44,780 nt of DNA from JALXDT01 sp964634755 (GCA_964634755.1 CAZWJH010000008.1:1-44780); one strand, 5' to 3'; shown: positions 7,069 to 15,189, counted from the stretch's first letter. The notes: a model not told the origin generated them from the letters alone. Made by a program: numbers and translations.

Positions 7069-7897
7069 TTATAAATCTTTTTATTTGTTCGAAATCTTCA
7101 TCTCTGTAATAAGCATAAACAGATCTTGCCTTATCCCTCACACTTAAATCAATATTTACAAAATATAGATTCTCCTCAAGAAAGGGGGCTCTGAAAATTA
7201 TCTTACCATCAGGGTCAGAGACAAAAGAGCCTCCGGCAAATCCAAAACCATCCTCAAATCCCACTCTGTTCACATAAATCACATACATTGAAAAAAAACG
7301 CGAGTAAACTTTACCTGCATCCTCCCACATCTTTTGGCTTGAGTATTCTTCTCCCTCAACACCTCTTAAAGGAGAATTTGAAATTGAGATAAGAAAATCA
7401 GCTCCCTTGTAAAATAGAGAATAAGCAAGGGAAGGAAAGAGAAAATCACGACAAATTAAAACACCAGTATTCCCAAAATCCGTTTTAAATAGGACTAAAT
7501 CATCTCCAGCTTTAAAAAATCTTTTTTCTTCAAACATTCCAAAATTCGGGAGTCTTATTTTTCTGTAAATATTTACAAGCTCTCCTTTTGAAAAATAAGC
7601 TGAAGAATTATATATCAGTTTATCTTTTGCCTTTTCAACAAATCCAAAGACTATGTCCATCTTTTTGCTTAGTTTCTTAAAACTATCAAAATAGGGACTA
7701 TCCTTTTCGATTGCAATCTCATAAACCAAATCTCTTAAAAGATAACCGGTAAGGCTCAATTCAGGGAAAATTATAAGGGAGGCTCCCTTTTCTATTGCTT
7801 TCTCTATGTTCTTTATATGCTTTTCTATATTTTTCTCCAGATCGCCAAGGATTGGTTTGTATTGGCTTATAGCGATTATTTTAGATCTACTGTCCAT
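7043..7897 (-). CDS. Nitrilase-family amidase, probable glutaminase subunit of NAD synthetase
   Basis: 284 residues of the carbon-nitrogen hydrolase fold. The catalytic triad is visible: Glu46 in FPELS, Lys113 in YRKIRLPNFG, Cys149 in LICRD. The YRKxxLPN-G-F-E-R block is close to the glutaminase domain of fused NadE. It overlaps nadE downstream by 26 nt and fapA upstream by 22 nt, so translation is probably coupled. The likely role is release of ammonia from glutamine for NadE, acting as a separate chain. A different amide or nitrile substrate cannot be excluded, but the gene pairing makes the NAD role the best reading. Confidence 0.82.
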   Translation of the reverse strand: MDSRSKIIAISQYKPILGDLEKNIEKHIKNIEKAIEKGASLIIFPELSLTGYLLRDLVYEIAIEKDSPYFDSFKKLSKKMDIVFGFVEKAKDKLIYNSSAYFSKGELVNIYRKIRLPNFGMFEEKRFFKAGDDLVLFKTDFGNTGVLICRDFLFPSLAYSLFYKGADFLISISNSPLRGVEGEEYSSQKMWEDAGKVYSRFFSMYVIYVNRVGFEDGFGFAGGSFVSDPDGKIIFRAPFLEENLYFVNIDLSVRDKARSVYAYYRDEDFEQIKRFINESKNENK

Positions 7898-9285
7898 TTT
7901 ATCTCTTCTGACTCCTTATCTTTATAAAAAATAACATTATGAAGTTTTTTGGGAACAACTAGATTATATTGTCCTATTTGAAGTTTAACACCGGGATAAA
8001 TTGTATTTTTTACCTTAATCATGGCATTTATTTCATATACGCCTTCTTCAAGTCTCTTAAGCTTTTCGTATTTTCCCTTTATAATATCCTTGAGTTCAAA
8101 GTATCTTCCAAAGTCCTCTTCCACCTTTCCTTTAGTGTGTAAAGAGCCTAAAAAGGCACTCATATTTTTTTTCTCAAGATTATCCTCTCCATATTTTCTC
8201 TTAATTTCACCAAACTCTTTAACAAAAAGAGCTAATTCCTCTCTGAATTTTTCAACTTCCTTCTCTTTTAAAACATCCACACCGGTTATTAAAGTAAGCT
8301 CTTTATTATAGGGAGAACCTGCTACAAAAACATTTATCCCCTTTGAAGCTTTTATTTCACTCTCCATCACCTTAACTGTTCTAAGTTCTCCGTAAAAGGT
8401 TCCACCGCAAACCACCTTGCCATCAAGCACTCCCCCTTTTACATATACATCGCCTTCTGTATAAATAAAACCCCTTTCAATGTATCCAATATCAACATCT
8501 CCTTTTGCAATTATTTTACCTTTATCTTTCCCGGCAACCCCGCCTTTTATAATAACATCACTATCTGATTTAATTGTACACGAAATTGCAGTTCCGTAAA
8601 TAATAACCTTACCTGTTGCTTCAACCACAAAGTCCGGTAAAACATCCCCCATAATTTTGACATCTCCATTATAATGAATATTCCCTACTGAATAATCCAC
8701 ATCGCCCGTGATACTAAGCATTGGGAAAACTGCGATTCTATCTTTCTGATACACCACATATCCTGTTTCCTCAGCATAAAAGTAAATAGCATCCTCTTTT
8801 TCTTCTGTCTTTACATTTTTACCCGGAAAAAGGATTACAGTTTCACCCTCTTTTGGCTCTTTACCAAGGCCGGTAACGGTTATACCTCTTTTCCCCTTTC
8901 TGGCTTTCGTTTTTATTGCAATAAGCTCTCCTTTCTCAACAACCTTGAACTTATCCAGCTCTTTGTAATCAATTTTATTCCCTTCTATCTTTGGTTGCGT
9001 TGATAAGTCCACTTTAAGCTCAACCTTACCATCAACTCCATTCTCAACGGGTTTTCCAACAGCTATAAGAAAATTTTTAACATCCTTACCAAAATTATAA
9101 AGTTCCATAGCTTCCTTTACTTTATCTTCCATAATACCGTAAACTATACCTTCTTTTTTGAGCTGTTGAATTAATTCACGCTCGGTTTCTATATAACCTC
9201 TTCTTTCATCCCTATAAGGCACAATAGTGACATAACCTTCCATCTCGTCTTCGGAAAAGGAAACAAGGACTTTATAATCACTCAT
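7876..9285 (-). CDS. FapA / DUF342 domain protein
   Basis: 469 residues. It starts MSDYKVLVSFSEDEMEG. A central region contains GxxxxVTGLGKEPKEG and a ladder of short beta repeats (ITGDVDYSVGNIHYNGDVKI, then VIIKGGVAG, IYTEGDVYVKGG) typical of the DUF342 beta-helix. A coiled-coil (about 340-420) and a small C-terminal beta domain follow. In Vibrio, FapA is linked to polar flagellar assembly, but most DUF342 proteins are uncharacterised. There is no signal peptide, so it is cytosolic. It starts 1 nt after glyA, without its own clear Shine-Dalgarno, and overlaps the nitrilase gene. Its place in a metabolic operon is unexplained. Confidence 0.82.
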   Translation of the reverse strand: MSDYKVLVSFSEDEMEGYVTIVPYRDERRGYIETERELIQQLKKEGIVYGIMEDKVKEAMELYNFGKDVKNFLIAVGKPVENGVDGKVELKVDLSTQPKIEGNKIDYKELDKFKVVEKGELIAIKTKARKGKRGITVTGLGKEPKEGETVILFPGKNVKTEEKEDAIYFYAEETGYVVYQKDRIAVFPMLSITGDVDYSVGNIHYNGDVKIMGDVLPDFVVEATGKVIIYGTAISCTIKSDSDVIIKGGVAGKDKGKIIAKGDVDIGYIERGFIYTEGDVYVKGGVLDGKVVCGGTFYGELRTVKVMESEIKASKGINVFVAGSPYNKELTLITGVDVLKEKEVEKFREELALFVKEFGEIKRKYGEDNLEKKNMSAFLGSLHTKGKVEEDFGRYFELKDIIKGKYEKLKRLEEGVYEINAMIKVKNTIYPGVKLQIGQYNLVVPKKLHNVIFYKDKESEEIKWTVDLK

Positions 9286-9286
9286 A

Positions 9287-10564
9287 TTAGATATTTAACT
9301 CTCTTTTGTACTCCTCCCTTATATCAGGATACAAAGGAAAAGCTGCCGTTAATTCATCAACTTTTTTGCTAATTTTCTCTATTGCCTGTTCATCGTTTAT
9401 ATTGTTAATAACCTCAGAAATAAGTTTTGCGATAGCCTTCATCTCTTCCTCTTTCATTCCCCTTGTTGTAACAGCAGGGGTTCCAAGCCTGATTCCGCTT
9501 GTTATAAGAGGAGGATTGGGATCAAATGGTATTGTATTTTTATTAACTGTGATATGAGCTTTGTCAAGAGCCTTTTCTGCCTCTTTCCCGGTAACACCTT
9601 TAGGAGTTAGATCCACAAGCATAAGATGATTGTCAGTTCCTCCTGAAACAATTCTGAACCCTTCCTCTTTCAAAGCTTCTGCAAGAGCGGCAGCATTTTT
9701 TACAACCTGCTTTTGATACTCTTTGAATTCATCCGTCATAGCAAGTTTAAAACAAACTGCTTTAGCAGCTATGATATGAACAAGAGGACCTCCCTGAATT
9801 CCGGGAAAAACTTCTCTGTTTAAAAGCTTTTTGTGCTCTTTTTTGGCAAGTATAAAACCACCTCTCGGTCCTCTTAATGTTTTATGGGTTGTTGATGTTA
9901 CAAAATCCGCATACGGAACAGGAGACGGGTGAACTCCTGCTGCAATAAGACCCGCTATGTGAGCCATATCAACCACAAGATATGCTCCGACACTATCGGC
10001 AATCTTTCTCAATCTTTCAAAATCTATGAATCTCGGATAAGCACTTGCACCTGCCATAATGAGCTTGGGTTTGTGCTCTTTTGCAAGTGTCTCTATCTCA
10101 TCATAATCAATTGTCTCAGTGTCTTTCTTTACATGGTAAGGAACAATATTGTAAAGCTGTCCTGAGAAATTAAGAGGATGTCCGTGGGAAAGATGCCCTC
10201 CGTGGGAAAGATCCAGTCCGAGAACAGTATCTCCCGGTTTTAAAACACTCATATAAACTCCCATATTCGCCTGAGTCCCGGAATGAGGTTGAACATTCGC
10301 ATGCTCCGCTCCGAAAAGTTCTTTAGCCCTATTAATAGCAAGTCTTTCGACAGCATCAGCATTTTCACAACCACCATAATATCTTCTTCCCGGATAACCT
10401 TCAGCATACTTATTTGTGAAAACAGAGCCCATTGCTTCCAAAATTGCACGTGGTACAAAGTTTTCCGATGCTATAAGTTCAATATTATGATGCTGACGAG
10501 TTGCCTCATTGTATATGGCACTTGCAACATCATAATCAACTTCATAAAGCCTCTTTGAAAACAT
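9287..10564 (-). CDS. glyA: Serine hydroxymethyltransferase
   Basis: 425 residues, full family length. It interconverts serine and glycine with transfer of a one-carbon unit to tetrahydrofolate, using PLP. Visible motifs are ELIASENF near the start, YPGRRYYGG, the cofactor-contacting VVDMAHIAGL, and the PLP lysine Lys228 in STTHKTLRGPRGG. GTPAVTTRG lies near the C-terminus. AAGGAGGTC precedes ATG 10564. It is second in the operon, 22 nt downstream of rpiB. Confidence 0.97.
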   Translation of the reverse strand: MFSKRLYEVDYDVASAIYNEATRQHHNIELIASENFVPRAILEAMGSVFTNKYAEGYPGRRYYGGCENADAVERLAINRAKELFGAEHANVQPHSGTQANMGVYMSVLKPGDTVLGLDLSHGGHLSHGHPLNFSGQLYNIVPYHVKKDTETIDYDEIETLAKEHKPKLIMAGASAYPRFIDFERLRKIADSVGAYLVVDMAHIAGLIAAGVHPSPVPYADFVTSTTHKTLRGPRGGFILAKKEHKKLLNREVFPGIQGGPLVHIIAAKAVCFKLAMTDEFKEYQKQVVKNAAALAEALKEEGFRIVSGGTDNHLMLVDLTPKGVTGKEAEKALDKAHITVNKNTIPFDPNPPLITSGIRLGTPAVTTRGMKEEEMKAIAKLISEVINNINDEQAIEKISKKVDELTAAFPLYPDIREEYKRELNI

Positions 10565-10586
10565 AAAGACCTCCTTATTTATAAAA

Positions 10587-11036
10587 TTATTTAAAATTAT
10601 TGCTTTCTATTTTACTTATTTTGTCAACCCTTCTTTGGTGCCTTCCTCCTGCAAATTCTGTCTCGAACCAGGCATCAACGATAAGTTTGGCTATCTCAAA
10701 TGTAGTTACTCTCCCTCCCATTGTAAGAACATTTGAATTATTATCTTCTCTTGCTTTTTTTGCATGATACTCAGAGGTACACAGTGCTGCTCTTACTCCG
10801 GGAAATTTATTTGCAACAATGCTCATCCCTATTCCAGAGCCACAAATCAGAACACCTCTTTCTGCTTTTTCCAAAGATACTCCGGATCCCACTTTCTCAG
10901 CAAAATCAACATAATCACAGGATTCTTCAGAATAAGTACCCACATCCTCTATATCATATCCCTTCTCTTTCAGATAATTAAAGACTTCAACTTTTAATTT
11001 ATAACCGGCATGGTCCGAACCTATTAATACTTTCAT
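10587..11036 (-). CDS. rpiB: Ribose-5-phosphate isomerase B
   Basis: 149 residues. It interconverts ribose-5-phosphate and ribulose-5-phosphate in the pentose phosphate pathway. Family signatures are GSDHAGYKLK at the N-terminus, the active-site Cys in GVLICGSGIGMSI, and ALCTSEYHAKKAREDNNSNVL with the substrate-binding residues. It is the first gene of the minus-strand operon. ATG 11036 follows a TTGACA-17-TATTTT promoter by only 5 nt, so translation is probably from a leaderless message. Confidence 0.95.
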   Translation of the reverse strand: MKVLIGSDHAGYKLKVEVFNYLKEKGYDIEDVGTYSEESCDYVDFAEKVGSGVSLEKAERGVLICGSGIGMSIVANKFPGVRAALCTSEYHAKKAREDNNSNVLTMGGRVTTFEIAKLIVDAWFETEFAGGRHQRRVDKISKIESNNFK

Positions 11037-11041
11037 TCTCT

Positions 11042-11070
11042 AAAATATTACAAAAAAAGGCTTTTGTCAA
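11042..11070 (-). promoter_or_regulatory. Promoter of the rpiB-glyA-fapA-nitrilase-nadE operon, predicted leaderless
   Basis: Consensus TTGACA (11070-11065), 17 bp, TATTTT (11047-11042), 5 nt, ATG 11036. No Shine-Dalgarno fits at a usable distance; only AGAGA abuts the ATG. Confidence 0.7.
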
Positions 11071-11279
11071 TAAGAGAGGCTTATTAAGAGGGTATGTTCA
11101 CCCCAAAAAACTTCTAAAAAGCTTATATGAGATAGTTTAATTCCGAATCCAGAGATAACTGTCATAGGTTAAATAAAAGTTAATATTAGCCATGATATCT
11201 CCCTCTCTAATTTCTCCGAAATATTCCACAATTGAACAAAAAAAATTTTTTAAATAAAATTTAAATTCTCCCTTTTTTC

Positions 11280-11308
11280 TTGATTTTTTGTTTTTATTTA
11301 CTTAATAT
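11280..11308 (+). promoter_or_regulatory. Putative promoter for the DUF1648 gene leader
   Basis: TTGATT (11280-11285), 17 bp, TAATAT (11303-11308). Each hexamer matches consensus at 4 of 6 positions with the ideal spacer. Confidence 0.42.
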
Positions 11309-11374
11309 ATTTTAGTACATTTTTTATTACACCTGTGTGTAAGGGAGAAGTAAACATCACAGAGGAGGGTTTTA

Positions 11375-11440
11375 GTGGAAAAAATGATTAAAATGTTGAT
11401 ATACCCAACAAAATTTTCCCATAGCAAAAGATATGTTTAA
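11375..11440 (+). CDS. Possible 21-residue leader peptide
   Basis: GTG start at 11375 with GAGGAGG 6 nt upstream, a Shine-Dalgarno as good as those of real genes nearby. The peptide is MEKMIKMLIYPTKFSHSKRYV. Its stop overlaps the start of the next small frame. It may be a leader peptide or the start of a frameshifted small gene. No family recognised. Confidence 0.3.
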   Translation: MEKMIKMLIYPTKFSHSKRYV

Positions 11441-11570
11441 GGATATGAGAAAAAATAAAATAAAAAAGATTGATTTTAAACAAAGTCAGAGGCCAAGAGG
11501 TTCTGTAGAAAGGAGTTTTTGTTTTAACTCTGGTTCTGAGAAATTTTTTGAAAAGAGCCAGGTTACATAA
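11433..11570 (+). CDS. Possible 45-residue small protein, or second half of a frameshifted gene
   Basis: ATG 11433 to TAA 11568-11570. The peptide is Lys/Arg/Ser-rich and starts MFKDMRKNKIKKIDF. It has no Shine-Dalgarno of its own and overlaps the 11375 frame by 8 nt. Its frame is open upstream as far as 11400, so the two frames could once have been one gene. It ends 18 nt before the DUF1648 start. Weakly supported. Confidence 0.25.
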   Translation: MFKDMRKNKIKKIDFKQSQRPRGSVERSFCFNSGSEKFFEKSQVT

Positions 11571-11588
11571 AACTCTGAGGAGTTAAAA

Positions 11589-12158
11589 ATGAAAGAAAGA
11601 ATTCATCCTACCCCATTAAGCACAAAAGGGAAAACTATCATACTATTAATAATATTAGGGATTTTAGCTATGTGGGGATTCGCAATTTATGCATATCTTC
11701 TAATGCCAAAAGCAGTCCCTGCCCATTTTGGAATTAGTGGTGAGCCAACAAGATACGGGCACAAATCCGGTTTTTTCATTCTACCAATCGTTTCTACCAT
11801 AATCCCAGTGCTCTTTCTTTTATTAACAAAATACAGGTTTACTCTTATAAATAAATATCCGAATTTGGGTAATTTTCCTACTTTTTTAATTACCAATCTG
11901 CCAAAAATAAGTGAAGAAAAAAGAGGCGTTTGGATAAATAAGTACTTTGAATCAATTATTTTAGGAACGGGGTTTGCTTTCACTATTTTCTTTTTTATAG
12001 CTGAAATCGTAATTTTTTTTGGTGAAATTCAAGGAAAGCTCTCGCTCTGGTTTATAGTCTTTTCCATTACAATGCCTGTTTGGCTTATTTTAGCTTTAAT
12101 TTTCTATCTAAGAAAGTTCAAGCTGGAAATGTTAAAGGAAATAAAAGAGATTCCATAG
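11589..12158 (+). CDS. DUF1648-domain membrane protein
   Basis: 189 residues. GAGGAG lies 5-6 nt before ATG 11589. The N-terminal helix (about 16-38) is followed by the DUF1648 signature: MPKAVPAHFGISGEPTRYG, compare the family pattern P-x-HF-x-x-x-G-x-P-x-x-W/Y-G. Three more hydrophobic helices follow at about 58-75, 125-147 and 155-174. DUF1648 occurs in bacterial membrane proteins, some near regulators such as SdpI-type immunity proteins; the reaction or ligand is unknown. It is on the same strand as the split permease 130 nt downstream, but that gene has its own promoter-like sequence. Confidence 0.75.
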   Translation: MKERIHPTPLSTKGKTIILLIILGILAMWGFAIYAYLLMPKAVPAHFGISGEPTRYGHKSGFFILPIVSTIIPVLFLLLTKYRFTLINKYPNLGNFPTFLITNLPKISEEKRGVWINKYFESIILGTGFAFTIFFFIAEIVIFFGEIQGKLSLWFIVFSITMPVWLILALIFYLRKFKLEMLKEIKEIP

Positions 12159-12254
12159 TAAAAATCATCCCCTTATAAAAAAAATATTCCGTCGCTGAAA
12201 CTTATTCTAAGAGTATGAAACAATAGTTCCAAAAAATTCCCTTAGTTATTTTTA

Positions 12255-12285
12255 TTTACGAAAAGATTAAAATATGTTCTAATAT
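12255..12285 (+). promoter_or_regulatory. Possible leaderless promoter of the first permease half
   Basis: TAATAT at 12280-12285 ends 5 nt before ATG 12291. The nearest -35 candidate, TTTACG (12255-12260), has a long 19-bp spacer. Weak alone; supported by the same geometry at five other genes in the window. Confidence 0.38.
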
Positions 12286-12290
12286 GGACA

Positions 12291-12773
12291 ATGAATAAAA
12301 CGGCCATATTCATTAATGCCTTTGCTTTTTTGTGTTTGATAATAGCATTCTTAAAGAACAAAGAAAAAACAAAGCAAGCACTTAAAATAGCTGTAAAATC
12401 ATTTGTCAGGATTTTACCTACAATCATAATTATAATAATGTTAATAGGCTTGCTAATGGGATTAGTTCCCCAAAAACACATTTCAAAAATAATAGGAGAG
12501 CAGGCTGGTATTATGGGAGTTATTATAGTAGCAATTATGGGGACCTTTTTACACATTCCTTCTCTAATTTCCTTTCCATTGGCTGCTTCTCTTCTCAAAA
12601 ACGGAGCTTCTCTCACATCGGTTGCTGTATTTATTACTACATTGACAATGATAGGGATTGTTACTCTCCCTCTTGAAATAAAAATTTTAGGTAAAAAAAT
12701 GGCCATTTTAAGAAACCTACTAAGTTTTATCATTGCCATTATAATAGGAATTATTATCGGAGCAATCTTATGA
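12291..12773 (+). CDS. Half-size permease (DUF318/PF03773-like), subunit 1
   Basis: 160 residues, about half of the usual two-repeat predicted permease. About five hydrophobic segments. The characteristic stretch is GTFLHIPSLISFPLAASLLK, a Pro-rich break in the membrane followed by KNGAS. The second gene carries the homologous GSLPTGPLYVAFPLAAALLK, so the two proteins are paralogous halves. ATGA (12770-12773) is shared with the downstream start. Lys-rich segments follow helix 1 here but precede helix 1 in the partner, suggesting the two halves insert in opposite orientations (positive-inside rule, inference). Substrate unknown; relatives include ArsP-type organoarsenical exporters. Confidence 0.7.
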   Translation: MNKTAIFINAFAFLCLIIAFLKNKEKTKQALKIAVKSFVRILPTIIIIIMLIGLLMGLVPQKHISKIIGEQAGIMGVIIVAIMGTFLHIPSLISFPLAASLLKNGASLTSVAVFITTLTMIGIVTLPLEIKILGKKMAILRNLLSFIIAIIIGIIIGAIL

Positions 12774-13300
12774 AAACAGAGAAGAAAAAAAGCAAAAAAA
12801 TAAAACAGGATATCCTGATTCTTATTTTAATCCTATTTATTACAATAATCGTAATTCTATCTTTCCCGGATAAAAAAGAAAAAATAATAACCAATGGATG
12901 GAATTTTTTCATAGAAATGATTTCAATTCTTCCAGCGGTAATGATTTTAACAGGGCTATTTAATGTTTTTATCTCAAAAGAAAATATAGTTAAATATCTT
13001 GGAAAAGCAGCCGGATTAAAAGCAATAATGTTTGGAATAATAATGGGCTCTTTACCTACCGGTCCACTTTATGTGGCTTTTCCTCTTGCTGCGGCTCTTC
13101 TTAAAAAAGGAGCAAGAATTTCCTGTATTATCGCTTTTCTTTCCGCATGGGCATGCATAAAGATACCCCAGGAGATGGTGGAAATTCAATTTTTGGGAAT
13201 AAAATTTATGGCATTAAGGCTTGTACTGACAATTATATTTGTAATAATTATGGGATTAATTATAGAAAAATTAATTGAGAGGAGAGGTACAAATATTTAA
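12770..13300 (+). CDS. Half-size permease (DUF318/PF03773-like), subunit 2
   Basis: 176 residues. A strongly basic cytoplasmic N-terminus (MKTEKKKSKKIKQD) precedes helix 1 (about 14-32). Further helices are near 47-66, 83-105, 112-130 and 140-160. The repeat signature is GSLPTGPLYVAFPLAAALLK then KGARISCIIAFLSAWACIKI. It is translationally coupled to subunit 1 by the ATGA overlap. Together they would rebuild the two-repeat fold as a heterodimer. A Cys pair in CIIAFLSAWAC could matter if the substrate is a soft metal or metalloid, but that is speculation. No regulator or reductase gene adjoins. Confidence 0.7.
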   Translation: MKTEKKKSKKIKQDILILILILFITIIVILSFPDKKEKIITNGWNFFIEMISILPAVMILTGLFNVFISKENIVKYLGKAAGLKAIMFGIIMGSLPTGPLYVAFPLAAALLKKGARISCIIAFLSAWACIKIPQEMVEIQFLGIKFMALRLVLTIIFVIIMGLIIEKLIERRGTNI

Positions 13301-13502
13301 TCTTAAGAATAAAATCTTTCTACCTTTGAAGAAAGAAAAAATGTGTTCTATAAAACCGAGGAATTTGAAGCAAAGATTATAAAGTTTTCCCCAACCTAAT
13401 AAATCTAAAATTGCAAAATGTCTTCATAGATTTTTTATAAGGGAAGTAAAAGTTATTTATTGTTAATAACAAAACTGCAAAAATTTTCAGGGATTAGAGT
13501 TC
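13301..13502. other. Intergenic gap downstream of two convergent units
   Basis: A+T-rich, no gene seen. On the minus strand TTCTTTC and GAAAGA arms with a following T-rich stretch (about 13315-13345) form a weak terminator-like hairpin for the dehydrogenase unit. Confidence 0.35.
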
Positions 13503-14392
13503 TTACTTTTTCAATCGTTTTGTCATAAGCCAATCAACAAAAGGCTGTGGAAGAAGCTCCAAAAAAGAGGAACCCCCTGACATATAACCTACTCTGTACC
13601 TGCTTTTTGGTTTTTTTACTGTTAATGCCTTGTAAACCTTTTAGCCACTTCAACAGGCTCTGTTCTACCCTTATCAAAAGATTTCAATCTTTTAACCTCT
13701 TTTTCTAAAATATCTTTATAAAGCATCAGCTTTTCATGGGGTAATACTTTAAAAGATTCTTTAAGTTCTTTATAAGATTTTTCCACTGCAGGAGTTTTAA
13801 TCCCTCCACAACGAATCATAACAACAGAAATTTCCCATGGGCTTAGCTCTATTCTTAGAGTTCTTGCAAGACAGTTAACAGCAAAATCACAAATATGAAT
13901 GCTTGAAACAAAGGGTGTTGGGATTAATGCAGGAGTTACAATCCATAGAATTCTTCCATGGTTTTCCCTAATAATAGATAGAAATGTTTTCACAAGACTT
14001 ACAGCGCCCAGTATTCTCGTTTCAAGCTCTGTTTGGAGTTTCCCTAAGTCCAACAATTCAATAGGAGAAATAATTCCTCCGCCAGCATTATTCACTATTG
14101 CATACAAACCTTTTTCACCGCGCTTTTCTGATTCAATTGAAATAAATTCATATGCTTTTTTGATATGCTCTTCTTCGGTCATATCAAGGGGATACAAAGG
14201 AATAAGATTGTGGTTATTTTGTCCTCGTATTTTTTCGATATCAGCTTCTTTTCTGATACCAGCAAAGACTGTAAAACCTTCTTGAGCAAGATAATTAGCA
14301 GTGGCCCAACCAATACCTGAAGAAGCTCCTGTAATCAGTACGCTTTTCCCATTATTAATCTTTCCCTTTTTTTCTACCTTTCTCTTATCCAT
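13503..14392 (-). pseudogene. Frameshifted short-chain dehydrogenase/reductase with degenerate active site
   Basis: ATG 14392 is chosen because AGGAGGT lies 6 nt upstream. The Rossmann loop TGASSGIG (residues 21-28) and NNAGG are intact. The catalytic Tyr-x-x-x-Lys is gone: the helix reads SSIHICDFAVNCLARTL where YxxxK should precede FAV, and the Ser motif reads WIVTPA. The first frame stops at 13622, just after EVAKRFTRH. From there a +1 frame continues as VYKALTVKKPKSRYRVGYMS to DWLMTKRLKK and a stop at 13503-13505, exactly the expected SDR C-terminus. The break lies in the A4 run at 13639-13642; one extra A would restore KKVY. Either a decaying gene or a sequencing indel plus a non-catalytic homologue. 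Confidence 0.75.
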
Positions 14393-14907
14393 TTTCAGAC
14401 CTCCTGATGAATACCATTCATAATAATAACATTTTGAAAAAAAAAGAAAATACTCAAAAACAACAAACAATTAAAACCCCTTTTTAATCAAGTTCAAAAA
14501 AGTTAGAAGTATCACTAAAAACTTAATTAATTAGATAGTTCCGTATTAAACATATTTATAACAAATATTTCCAAATTCGAAAAACAAATCCCTTAACAAA
14601 AGCAAAATCATTAACTCAAATTTACTCTGATATTATGCATTAGTAATTATCGTTTTTGTGATACTTAAACTTATTTTTTAACAATAAGTCTTTAAGTTTT
14701 CAACATTTTTTTTTAAAAAATTCTGTTAATAAGTCGCCAAACCCACAAAAATAAGGTTTTTCTATCAAATTGAACAAATTTTGTGCATTTACAAACCCTT
14801 GATATTAGAGCATTTGAACGAAATCATTTGATATTATTGGATCTTCACGCCATAAAATAATTTTAAGCTTATATAACTTTTTAGATAAAAGAGTTTACAT
14901 AAGTTTT
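14393..14907. other. 515-nt A+T-rich gap, no gene recognised
   Basis: Apart from the inverted repeat at 14407-14421 I see no convincing promoter, RNA gene or coding frame. Stop codons are dense in all frames. Confidence 0.4.
14407..14421 (-). repeat. Inverted repeat next to the dehydrogenase Shine-Dalgarno
   Basis: ATGAAT-ACC-ATTCAT, perfect 6-bp arms, abutting AGGAGGT (14405-14399). It could be an operator or an RNA hairpin affecting ribosome access. Confidence 0.35.
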
Positions 14908-15189
14908 TTACTTATACTCGCAGACATAAGAAACCGGTTGAGATACTTTAACTTTGAATGTTTTCCCTGGAGAAACTATAAACTTCTCTCCTTCTCTGTA
15001 TGTTTTAAAATTATCTTCATCGGGCAGCTTAACTTCCATTTCACCGTGCACTACTTTCATATGCTCCTCTTTTTCAGTTGAGAAGGAGTATTCACCGGGT
15101 TCAATTATACCTACGGTAAAAGGAATACCATTAAGAGAATTCCCAAGACTTTTTACTTTTCCATCATAATATTCATTTACTTTTATCAT
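14908..15189 (-). CDS. ppnP: Pyrimidine/purine nucleoside phosphorylase (PpnP/DUF1255)
   Basis: 93 residues from ATG 15189, 5 nt after GGAGGT; the GTG at 15192 would leave only 2 nt. A small cupin-fold protein: VNEYYDGKVKSL, then GIIEPGEYSF, EHMKVVHGEMEVKLP and FIVSPGKTFKVKV match the PpnP pattern along its whole length. The family phosphorolyses several nucleosides to free base and ribose-1-phosphate. Apparently monocistronic and divergent from ispG, with which it shares a 115-nt intergenic region. Confidence 0.88.
   Translation of the reverse strand: MIKVNEYYDGKVKSLGNSLNGIPFTVGIIEPGEYSFSTEKEEHMKVVHGEMEVKLPDEDNFKTYREGEKFIVSPGKTFKVKVSQPVSYVCEYK

Larger units (their letters stand above)
11037..11588. 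other. 552-nt intergenic region: divergent promoters and a long leader
   Basis: The left end holds the rpiB promoter (minus). On the plus strand a promoter at 11280-11308 would give an approximately 275-nt leader before the DUF1648 gene. The leader contains two small open frames (11375-11440, 11433-11570). The rest is A+T-rich without recognisable genes or RNAs. Confidence 0.5.

Noticed and set aside
8021..8311. Long plus-strand frame opposite fapA, and similar long antisense frames opposite hyuB, trpE, aroA and aroE
   Set aside because: These arise from codon bias of the real minus-strand genes; none has a Shine-Dalgarno or recognisable domain.
14393..14907. Possible RNA gene in the 515-nt gap
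   Set aside because: No tRNA-like fold, terminator or promoter pair found by eye.
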